From contig NZ_CP033924.1 of the NCBI RefSeq assembly GCF_003815875.1, positions 806,001 through 870,000 on the forward strand: a DNA stretch of 64,000 nucleotides. The letters are read 5' to 3'. The notes under the pieces are model-generated. The model made no database searches, was not told where the DNA came from, and saw only the letters and a list, made by a program, of their open reading frames with translations. The position numbers and the translations under genes were made by a program. Below, piece after piece: positions 9,308 to 16,624 of the stretch. The DNA is from Chryseobacterium lactis (GTDB taxonomy: Bacteria; Bacteroidota; Bacteroidia; Flavobacteriales; Weeksellaceae). Each line of letters opens with the position of its first letter. Within the stretch, counting starts at the first letter, position 1.

Positions 9308-12300
9308 ATGCATCGATTTTTTATATTTCTCTATTATCTGATTTCCAAAAACAAAATCATCTCTGTATTAACAGCGCTGGGGATTGCGGTTTTGTGCATA
9401 TTTTTTGCTTCAAAAATCAATTTTGAAGAAGACATCAATCAGATCATTCCTAAAAATGAAAAGTCTGATCTTACGGCCAAAGTTCTTAAACAATTAAACT
9501 TTTCGGACAAGATCATTGTTATTATAGAAAAGAAATCCCGCGAAGACAGCTTCCAGCTTTCGGAAACAGCAGATACATTTTTACAAAAGATTGAGCCTTT
9601 GCAGCAATATATCGGTTCGGTTCAGGGTAAGGTAAATGATCATGAAATCTCAGAAACATTTGATTTTGTAAGCCAGAATTTACCGCTGTTTTTAAATGAA
9701 AATGATTACAAGGAAATTGCTCGTAAGCTCGATAAAGACAGCATTGCCAAACAAGTTGAAAACAACTACATATCATTGGTTTCCCCTACGAGTCTTGTGA
9801 CCAAAGAATTCATCAAAAAAGATCCACTCGGACTTACTTTTTTAGGAATTAAAAAACTCAACGCACTCAACATCAGCAAAGATTTCAAGCTTGAAGACAG
9901 CTATATTGTCACCAAAGACGGAAAAAATCTTTTACTTTTTATTGATCCTAAAAATAAAAGCAACGATACGAAAGCTAATGAAGCCTTTGTAGATCGGCTG
10001 AACACGATACAAAGTGATATCAATAAACAGTTTAAAGGGAAAACAGAAATCAGTTATTTCGGTTCTCCTGTCATTGCTGTTGCGAATGCCAAGCAGATCA
10101 AAAAAGACATCCAGAATACGGTTGTAATTTCCCTCACAGTGCTGTTGATTTTGTTGATTTATTATTTCAGAAATCTCTTTACCCCGATCATTGTTTTTCT
10201 TCCGACCGTATTTTCTGTTTTGCTGGCTCTATTGATTTTGTATTTCATAAAGGATAAAATCTCGGCAATTTCATTAAGTGTAGGCGCCATTCTTATAGGA
10301 ATTACCATAGATTATGCCCTGCATATTCTTACCCATTACAAGCACAATAATAATATTGAAGAGCTTTATAAAGAAATAACCCAACCTATTGTACTTAGTA
10401 GTGCAACTACTGCGGTTTCATTTTTATGTCTGGTCTTCGTACGTTCTGAAGCTTTAAAAGATTTAGGACTTTTCGCTGCTATTACAGTTATTTTATCGTC
10501 AATCACTGCATTAATCATTGTTCCGCAGCTTTATCATCCTAAAGAAAAAGAAGGTAAAACCAACACCAATTTCATCGATCGGATCGGATCCTATCCGTAT
10601 GAGAAAAATAAACCGTTAATCATCGGGTGTACTGTCATTATCATTGCCTGCTTATTCGGATTCAGGCATGTGGGTTTTAATCAGGACATCGGAGATCTGA
10701 ATTATATTCCTAAAGAACTTAAAATAAGTGAAGCCAAGCTACAGAAACTCTCTGATATCACTTCCAAATCGATCTACACCATATCTTATGGAAATTCCGA
10801 AGAAGAAGCATTGGCCAGAAACTCACAATTAAGCACCTTTTTAGAAAAAGAGAAGAAAGAAGGTAAAATCTTAAGTTATAATTCGATTGGAAATGTTGTT
10901 CTTTCTGAAAGTGACCAGCAAAAGAAAATTAAAGCTTGGGACAGCTTTTGGGATAACAATAAAAAAAACCAGACCATTTCCCAATTGGTAAGCAACGGAA
11001 ACAAATTTGGATTCAATAGTTCAGCATTTGATAATTTCCAGAAGGTATTAAATAAGAACTATTCTACCTTAGCACTTAAAGATTATGAAAAGGTAAAAGC
11101 ACTGCAAATCTCAGAATTCCTGAGTAATGAGAACGGCTTTTACACCGTTTCCAATGTGGTAAAAGTTAACGAAAATAAAAGGGATGCTTTCATTAAAGAT
11201 ATTGAAAAGAAACACGATGCTCTGGCCATTGACCGGCAGCAGATGAACGAAAACTTTCTCGGCCTTTTGAAAAGAGACTTCAATACGCTGATTAATTACT
11301 CTCTTCTGGCCATTGTTTTGACCATTATTGTTTTCTTCAGAAACTTTGAATTAACGGTTCTTACCATGTTTCCGATTGTTTTAACCGGAGTGGTCACTGC
11401 AGGGTTGCTTTATTTTTTAGGATTAGAATTAAATATCTTCAGTACTGTGGTGTGTACATTGGTTTTTGGTGTTGGCGATGACTTCAGTATTTTCCTGACA
11501 CAGGCTATGCAAAAGGAACATACCAGAGGGAAAAATGAATTACCAACCTACAGAACATCTATTATACTGGCGGTTTTCACCACGATACTTTCTATCGGAT
11601 CGCTGATCTTTGCCAAACATCCGGCTTTGCATTCTTTAGCTTTGGTTGCTTTGATCGGAATGTTTTCTGTGATCATCATTACTTCTACCCTCTACCCTTT
11701 CTGGTTCAGACTACTAATTACAAACAGAGCAAAAAAAGGACTTTCTCCGATTACATTCAGATTGTTTTTAAATTCTGTTATTTCATTTTTATATTATGGA
11801 TTGGGTGGATTGATATTCTCCGTTTTTGGCAGCTTCTTTGTAAGAAACTCCAAGGGTAAAACGTTAGATTTTATTAAACTTATTTTAGCTAAATTTTTAA
11901 CATCGGTATTGTACTCAAATCCTTTTGTAAAGAAAAGAGTCATCAAAAACACTTCCGAAGATTTCAGCAAACCGGCCGTTATCATTGCCAATCACACCTC
12001 CTTCCTGGATACACTGGCCATTGCAATGGCGACTCACAAAATTATTTATCTGGTCAACGATTGGGTATACGATTCCCTTGTTTTCGGAAAACTGGTAAAA
12101 GCATTAGGTTTTTACCCGGTTTCACAAGGTATAGAAAATGGAATGGACAAACTGAAAGAGAAAATTGAACAAGGATATTCTCTTGTGGTTTTCCCTGAAG
12201 CCGAACGGTCTTATAGCAATGATGTCAAAAGATTTCATAAAGGAGCTTTTTACCTTGCAGAACAATTTGATCTGGATATTCTCCCACTCTATATTCATGG

Positions 12301-12961
12301 GAATTCAGAAGTACTTCCTAAAGGAGATTTTATAATATATGACGGTAGCATTACCGTAAAAGTTGGGGATAGAATCCTTAAAGACAACCTTAGTTTTGGC
12401 AAAAACTATTCGGAAAGAACAAAGAAAATCAATGCTTACTACAGAGACGAATTTGCAAAATTGAGAGCAGAGATTGAAGATGAAAATTATTTTAAAAAAC
12501 AATTATTCTTAAGCTATTTATACAAAGACAGCGATGTGGTAAAAGAAGTAAAGAAAGATTTTAACACAAATAAATCGGTTTACTTTGAGCTGAACAAACA
12601 TATTCCGAATGATGCCAACATTCTTCATCTTGCCAATGACTTTGGACAAAAAGATGCATTATTAACATTATATCAAGCCAGCCGAAGAATTTTCTCCCTT
12701 ATCAAAAATGACGAAAAAAGAGAAACCGCTGCACACAGTTATCTTGCTAAAAAAAGAAAGCTACATTATATAAAGGATATCTCCGAAGTCAATAAAAACA
12801 TAGACGTTCTCTTGATTTCAGACGATCATTTTAACCCCAATGATATGGCTATTTTACCTGAAACCATCATTTTTGTAAATATAAATGGCCCGGAGTTTGA
12901 AAGTGAAAATTATACATTAAAATTTAGTTCTGACTCATTAAAAGTATTTAAAACTAAATAA
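9308..12961 (+). CDS. MMPL/RND-type transporter fused to a PlsC-like acyltransferase and a methyltransferase-like tail
   Basis: This 1217-residue fusion has a transporter part with one N-terminal membrane helix (about 14-34) and two five-to-six-helix bundles (about 268-410 and 661-810), the second containing GVGDDFSIF. A lysophospholipid acyltransferase domain follows at about 870-1040, with the HX4D motif NHTSFLD (His896, Asp901) and VFPEAERS. The last ~150 residues resemble a reduced Rossmann-type methyltransferase domain (ILHLANDFG) but lack a clear glycine-rich SAM motif. Related three-part proteins occur in flexirubin and aryl polyene loci, where MMPL proteins are thought to move the lipid pigment. 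The acyltransferase could attach or remodel acyl groups. It is first in the operon with darA and darB. Confidence 0.85.
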   Translation: MHRFFIFLYYLISKNKIISVLTALGIAVLCIFFASKINFEEDINQIIPKNEKSDLTAKVLKQLNFSDKIIVIIEKKSREDSFQLSETADTFLQKIEPLQQYIGSVQGKVNDHEISETFDFVSQNLPLFLNENDYKEIARKLDKDSIAKQVENNYISLVSPTSLVTKEFIKKDPLGLTFLGIKKLNALNISKDFKLEDSYIVTKDGKNLLLFIDPKNKSNDTKANEAFVDRLNTIQSDINKQFKGKTEISYFGSPVIAVANAKQIKKDIQNTVVISLTVLLILLIYYFRNLFTPIIVFLPTVFSVLLALLILYFIKDKISAISLSVGAILIGITIDYALHILTHYKHNNNIEELYKEITQPIVLSSATTAVSFLCLVFVRSEALKDLGLFAAITVILSSITALIIVPQLYHPKEKEGKTNTNFIDRIGSYPYEKNKPLIIGCTVIIIACLFGFRHVGFNQDIGDLNYIPKELKISEAKLQKLSDITSKSIYTISYGNSEEEALARNSQLSTFLEKEKKEGKILSYNSIGNVVLSESDQQKKIKAWDSFWDNNKKNQTISQLVSNGNKFGFNSSAFDNFQKVLNKNYSTLALKDYEKVKALQISEFLSNENGFYTVSNVVKVNENKRDAFIKDIEKKHDALAIDRQQMNENFLGLLKRDFNTLINYSLLAIVLTIIVFFRNFELTVLTMFPIVLTGVVTAGLLYFLGLELNIFSTVVCTLVFGVGDDFSIFLTQAMQKEHTRGKNELPTYRTSIILAVFTTILSIGSLIFAKHPALHSLALVALIGMFSVIIITSTLYPFWFRLLITNRAKKGLSPITFRLFLNSVISFLYYGLGGLIFSVFGSFFVRNSKGKTLDFIKLILAKFLTSVLYSNPFVKKRVIKNTSEDFSKPAVIIANHTSFLDTLAIAMATHKIIYLVNDWVYDSLVFGKLVKALGFYPVSQGIENGMDKLKEKIEQGYSLVVFPEAERSYSNDVKRFHKGAFYLAEQFDLDILPLYIHGNSEVLPKGDFIIYDGSITVKVGDRILKDNLSFGKNYSERTKKINAYYRDEFAKLRAEIEDENYFKKQLFLSYLYKDSDVVKEVKKDFNTNKSVYFELNKHIPNDANILHLANDFGQKDALLTLYQASRRIFSLIKNDEKRETAAHSYLAKKRKLHYIKDISEVNKNIDVLLISDDHFNPNDMAILPETIIFVNINGPEFESENYTLKFSSDSLKVFKTK

Positions 12962-12976
12962 TAAATATGAAAAACA

Positions 12977-12984
12977 TATTTTTG
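12977..12984 (+). promoter_or_regulatory. Possible internal -7 element before darA
   Basis: TATTTTTG fits TAnnTTTG and lies 19 bp before the darA ATG, in the short gap after the MMPL gene. No TTG is found 17-23 bp upstream, so it may be coincidental. If real, it would allow dar genes to be expressed without the transporter. Confidence 0.3.
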
Positions 12985-13003
12985 TAAACGCTAAAGAGAT
13001 CCC

Positions 13004-13918
13004 ATGAAAAAAAACATACTTGTCATATATTATTCTCAAACCGGCCAGCTGGAAGATATTGTGAGAAATATAGCCAAGCCTTTTGAGGCCCAAAAGGAAG
13101 AATATGATGTTACCTATTATAATATTAAGCTAAAGGAAGATTTCCCTTTTCCGTGGCCGGGTGATGTTTTTTTCAATACTTTCCCTGAATCTTATCTGCA
13201 GATCCCAAAGGAAATGCTACCCCCATCTGAGGAAGTACTCAGCAAAAAATACGACCTCATCCTGTTTGGATATCAGGTATGGTACCTTACGCCTTCTATT
13301 CCTATTATTTCATTCCTTAAAAGCAGTTATGCGGAGAACATTCTTAAAGACACTCCCGTTGTGACGATTTCTGGAACAAGAAATATGTGGATGCTTTCTC
13401 AGGAGAAGTTAAAAGTATATTTAAGAGATTTAAAAGCAAAACTTGTTGGAAATATCGCCCTGGTAGACCGACATGATAATTATACCAGTGTCCTTACTAT
13501 TCTCCGCTGGCTGACGACCGGCCAGAAAGAAAAGTCGGGTATACTTCCTGCAGCCGGTATTTCCGATGAAGAAATTGCCGGATCTGTAAAATATGGTGAA
13601 ATCATTGAAAGGCATTTTAAAAACAACGATTTCAACAGCCTTCAACCTGATCTTGTAAAAAATGGAGCCATTGAAATACGTCCGTTTTTGGTACGGGTTG
13701 AAAAGGTTGGAAATAAAATTTTCACCGTCTGGTCTAATCTGATTATAAAGAAAAAAGAGAAGCGCCCATTGCTAATAAAATTCTTTAAGGTATATTTGAT
13801 GGCAGCGATATGGATTATCTCACCTGTCGTTTTGGTTTTACACCTTCTCACAACCCCTATATTTTGGTTTAAAAGACAAAAGCAAAAAAGATATTTACAA
13901 GGAATTAATTTAAAATAG
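13004..13918 (+). CDS. darA: DarA, flavodoxin-fold aromatase of dialkylresorcinol synthesis
   Basis: The N-terminus carries a flavodoxin-type FMN-binding loop (VIYYSQTGQLEDI, residues 7-19). The 304-residue protein ends with a hydrophobic segment (about 265-285, ISPVVLVLHLL) and a basic tail, suggesting membrane attachment. DarA works with DarB: DarB condenses two acyl chains into a cyclohexanedione, and DarA oxidises it to the aromatic dialkylresorcinol. In flexirubins this ring carries the ester. The gene is followed after one base by darB, so the pair is coupled. The family call rests on the fold signature, the length, and darB next door. Confidence 0.85.
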   Translation: MKKNILVIYYSQTGQLEDIVRNIAKPFEAQKEEYDVTYYNIKLKEDFPFPWPGDVFFNTFPESYLQIPKEMLPPSEEVLSKKYDLILFGYQVWYLTPSIPIISFLKSSYAENILKDTPVVTISGTRNMWMLSQEKLKVYLRDLKAKLVGNIALVDRHDNYTSVLTILRWLTTGQKEKSGILPAAGISDEEIAGSVKYGEIIERHFKNNDFNSLQPDLVKNGAIEIRPFLVRVEKVGNKIFTVWSNLIIKKKEKRPLLIKFFKVYLMAAIWIISPVVLVLHLLTTPIFWFKRQKQKRYLQGINLK

Positions 13919-13919
13919 A

Positions 13920-15059
13920 ATGTACGACGTATTTATAACAAAAGCATCAAAATACTTACCCAATGAGCCGGTAGCGAATGATGAAATGGAGACTTATCTT
14001 GGGCTTATCAATGATGCGCCTTCTAAAGCCAGATCACTGATTCTGAGAAATAATAAAATTACGACAAGATATTACGCTTTAGATAAAGAAGGAAATCCTA
14101 CGCACTCCAATGCGCAGCTTACAGCAAAAGCAATAGAAGGACTTTTTGATGAAAATTTCAAAAAGGAGGATATGAAATTATTATCAGTAGGAACTACTTC
14201 CCCGGACCAGATTCAGCCGTCTCATGCATCTATGGTTCATGGTGAGCTGAATATCGGAAAATCTATTGAAATTAATACGGCAACAGGTCTCTGTAACTCC
14301 GGAATGAATGCATTGAACTATGGATTCCTTTCAGTGAGAGCCGGTGTACAGGAAAGTGCAGTTTGTGCAGGTTCTGAAAGAATGTCTGCGTGGATGACTG
14401 CCGACAAATTCAATCACGAAGCTGAAAATTTAAAATTACTGGAAGAAAGACCTATTATCGCTTTCAAAAGAGAATTCCTTAGATGGATGCTTTCTGACGG
14501 AGCGGGTGCTTTCTTATTACAAAATAAACCGAGAGAAAACCAGATCTCTTTAAAAATAGAATTTATTGATTTCTATTCTTACGCTCATGAAATCGAAGCT
14601 TGTATGTATGCCGGATGCGACAAACAGGAAGACGGAAGCCTTAAATCATGGGCAGATTATCCGTCTGATGACTGGTTGAAGCAATCTATTTTTGCCATCA
14701 AACAGGACACTAAGATTCTTGACAAATATATTCTGGTAAAAGGAGCCGAAAGCTTACGATCTTCTTTTGACAAACACAATCTGGATCCTGAAAAAATCGA
14801 TCATGTATTGGCGCACATCTCCTCTGGTTACTTTAAAGAGGGATTGAAAGAAGAATTCGCTAAAAAAGGAATGGATTTCCCTTGGGAAAAATGGTTCTAT
14901 AACCTTTCTGATGTTGGAAATATTGGTGCCGGATCAATATTTATCGCATTGGAAGAACTAATGAATTCAGGAAAATTGAAAAAAGGAGAAAAAGTACTTC
15001 TTTGTGTTCCTGAGAGTGGAAGATTCGCGTATTCTTGTTCTTTATTAACAGTTTGCTAA
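13920..15059 (+). CDS. darB: DarB, ketosynthase III-like dialkylresorcinol synthase
   Basis: This 379-residue thiolase-fold enzyme belongs to the KAS III branch. The catalytic triad can be placed as Cys125 (ATGLCNSGMN), His299 (HVLAHISSGY) and Asn334 (DVGNIGAGS). DarB is known to join a 3-oxoacyl thioester with a second acyl chain by Claisen condensation and Michael addition, forming the cyclohexanedione precursor of dialkylresorcinols. Its ATG lies one base past the darA stop. Its own stop overlaps the ATG of the following hotdog protein (TAATG), indicating strong coupling in one transcript. Confidence 0.9.
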   Translation: MYDVFITKASKYLPNEPVANDEMETYLGLINDAPSKARSLILRNNKITTRYYALDKEGNPTHSNAQLTAKAIEGLFDENFKKEDMKLLSVGTTSPDQIQPSHASMVHGELNIGKSIEINTATGLCNSGMNALNYGFLSVRAGVQESAVCAGSERMSAWMTADKFNHEAENLKLLEERPIIAFKREFLRWMLSDGAGAFLLQNKPRENQISLKIEFIDFYSYAHEIEACMYAGCDKQEDGSLKSWADYPSDDWLKQSIFAIKQDTKILDKYILVKGAESLRSSFDKHNLDPEKIDHVLAHISSGYFKEGLKEEFAKKGMDFPWEKWFYNLSDVGNIGAGSIFIALEELMNSGKLKKGEKVLLCVPESGRFAYSCSLLTVC

Positions 15060-15490
15060 TGGAAAACAAACTGCCATCATCTGATCAAGATTTTGTAGAA
15101 AGCCTTATTCCACAACGCGCTCCGTTTGTAATGGTACATGAATTGTCGGAATACTCTGAAAACCACCTTATTTCAGGATTTAAGATAAAGGAAGATAACC
15201 TGTTTGTTCAGGACGGATACTTTCAGGCTTCCGGTCTCATCGAACATCAAGCACAAAGCGTAGCATTGCACACAGGATATAAATATTACCTGCTGGGAAA
15301 AGATGCACCAACCGGATACATCGGAGCCATCAAATCCTTTGAAGCAGAAACCCTTCCTAAAGCCGGAGATCAGCTGAAATCTGAGGTAACCATCCTCAAC
15401 GAAGTAATGGGAGTAACGCTGGTAGATATTATTACCAGGCTGAATGGTGAAGTGATTGCAAAATCACAAATGAAAACCGCTGTAAAATAA
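15059..15490 (+). CDS. FabZ/ApeP-like hotdog dehydratase retaining Glu but not His
   Basis: The start chosen is the ATG overlapping the darB stop, giving 143 residues. The single hotdog domain begins with the FabZ-like PQRAPFVMVHEL. The central helix keeps the catalytic glutamate (Glu62 in LIEHQAQ), but the GHFPG loop of FabZ is shortened by about six residues and the catalytic His is replaced (GYF, Tyr54). This resembles the ApeP type of aryl polyene dehydratase. It would dehydrate 3-hydroxyacyl-ACP during polyene extension, probably as part of a heterodimer. It is followed six bases later by another hotdog gene of the same type. Confidence 0.75.
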   Translation: MENKLPSSDQDFVESLIPQRAPFVMVHELSEYSENHLISGFKIKEDNLFVQDGYFQASGLIEHQAQSVALHTGYKYYLLGKDAPTGYIGAIKSFEAETLPKAGDQLKSEVTILNEVMGVTLVDIITRLNGEVIAKSQMKTAVK

Positions 15491-15496
15491 CTGAAA

Positions 15497-15940
15497 ATGG
15501 AAATTAAGGAAGACAATATCATCAATATACACAACTTTTTACCTCATCGTGAGCCCATGCTCATGGCAGATTATATTCTGGAGCTAACCAAGGAAAAAGT
15601 GATGACTTCCTTTGAAATAAAAAAAGATAACATCTTTGTTCATCATGATGAATTTGCAGAATCTGGATTAATTGAAAACCTGGCTCAAACCTGCTCCTCA
15701 ATCCTTGGACAAAGCTTCTTTGAAAACCCTGAAGCAGATACTAAAGTGATAGGCTTTATCACCAATATCAAAAAAATTGAAATTTTTGCCCTTCCCAAAG
15801 TTGGCAGCACCATTATTTCAAAAGCTTCCCTCATTTCTCAGTTTGAAAATATATGCCATATCTTCTGTGAAACCTTCAACAATGATGAATTATTGATCAG
15901 AGCAGAGATTAATCTGTTTATCCAGGAGGTGAAATCGTAA
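15497..15940 (+). CDS. Second hotdog dehydratase-like protein, Glu-only type
   Basis: This 147-residue single-domain hotdog protein is paralogous in layout to the preceding one. It begins HNFLPHREPMLMADYI, like the FabZ LPHRxPFLLVD start, and its central helix reads LIENLAQ with the conserved glutamate at Glu60. The position of the FabZ catalytic His is taken by DEF (Glu52), although His49 and His50 lie nearby. Homologues are sometimes mislabelled as ABC permeases; there is no membrane segment here. It is the last gene of the operon beginning with the MMPL protein, with a terminator 21 bp past the stop. It probably serves the polyene chain, but an accessory or binding role is possible. Confidence 0.65.
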   Translation: MEIKEDNIINIHNFLPHREPMLMADYILELTKEKVMTSFEIKKDNIFVHHDEFAESGLIENLAQTCSSILGQSFFENPEADTKVIGFITNIKKIEIFALPKVGSTIISKASLISQFENICHIFCETFNNDELLIRAEINLFIQEVKS

Positions 15941-15960
15941 GAGAAAATTATAAACTTGTA

Positions 15961-15988
15961 AAGCCGTACGTAATGTGCGGCTTTTTTG
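15961..15988 (+). terminator. Terminator of the MMPL-dar operon
   Basis: AAGCCGTAC (15961-15969) pairs with GTGCGGCTT (15975-15983) with one G-U pair, followed by TTTTTG. Confidence 0.75.
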
Positions 15989-16012
15989 TTATAGCTAAAA
16001 TTTATAGGGCGT

Positions 16013-16500
16013 TTTAAGGGTAGGTTTTGGCTAAAGCCAATTGAATTTATTTTATCCGTTGAATGGGCTAAAGCCCATTCCTATTGATATGACCACAATA
16101 TTTCCCAACAAAGATATTTCAATTCCTCATCGCTGAGTGAAACGCCCTTGCGATCAAAAATACCCGTTACAATAATAATTCCTTTGCGAATTTTTGCGTT
16201 TAAACCACAATTAAATTTGTGAATATTTGTGCAATTTTATTAGTGACATTTGTGTTTAAGCTTTAAGTTTCGGCTAAAGCCAGATTGATTTTATCTTTTC
16301 TATTGAATGGGCTAAAGCCCATTCCTATTGATATGACCACAATATTTCCCAACAAAGATATTTCAATTCCCCATCGCTGAGTGAAACGCCCTTGCGATCA
16401 AAAATACCTGTTATAATAATTCCTTTGCGAAGTCTTGCGTTTAAACCCCATTAAATTTGTGAATATTTGTGCAATTTCATTAGTGACATTTGTGTTTAAA
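16013..16500. repeat. Two tandem ~244-bp copies of an intergenic repeat with GGCTAAAGCC palindromes
   Basis: The 684-bp gap after the MMPL-dar operon holds no gene. Nearly the whole of about 16013-16258 is repeated at about 16259-16500. Each copy has a short palindrome GGCTAAAGCC (16029-16038; 16272-16281), a 26-27 bp spacer, and a longer palindrome AATGGGCTAAAGCCCATT (cores 16065-16076; 16309-16320), then about 180 bp of near-identical sequence. Copy differences are scattered point changes and small indels. The palindromic core also occurs alone at 52041 and 58233. No ORF or transposase is present. Confidence 0.85.
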
Positions 16501-16624
16501 GTAGATTTATTTCACGTGAAACATTCTACAAATCCGTGGAACATTCACTATCAGACAAAACCTTTATTTAAACAAAAAAGTGGAACATTTCTGCTCCACT
16601 CTACCTATTATTAAAACTAGAATA

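Noticed and set aside
9303..9308. Minimal ATG-TAA ORF overlapping the start region of the MMPL gene
   Set aside because: The two-codon frame (ATG TAA) is most likely chance in an AT-rich leader; a start-stop regulatory role is possible but unsupported.
16013..16500. Possible CRISPR-like array
   Set aside because: Only two long copies of about 244 bp with no short regular direct repeats, unique spacers or cas genes.
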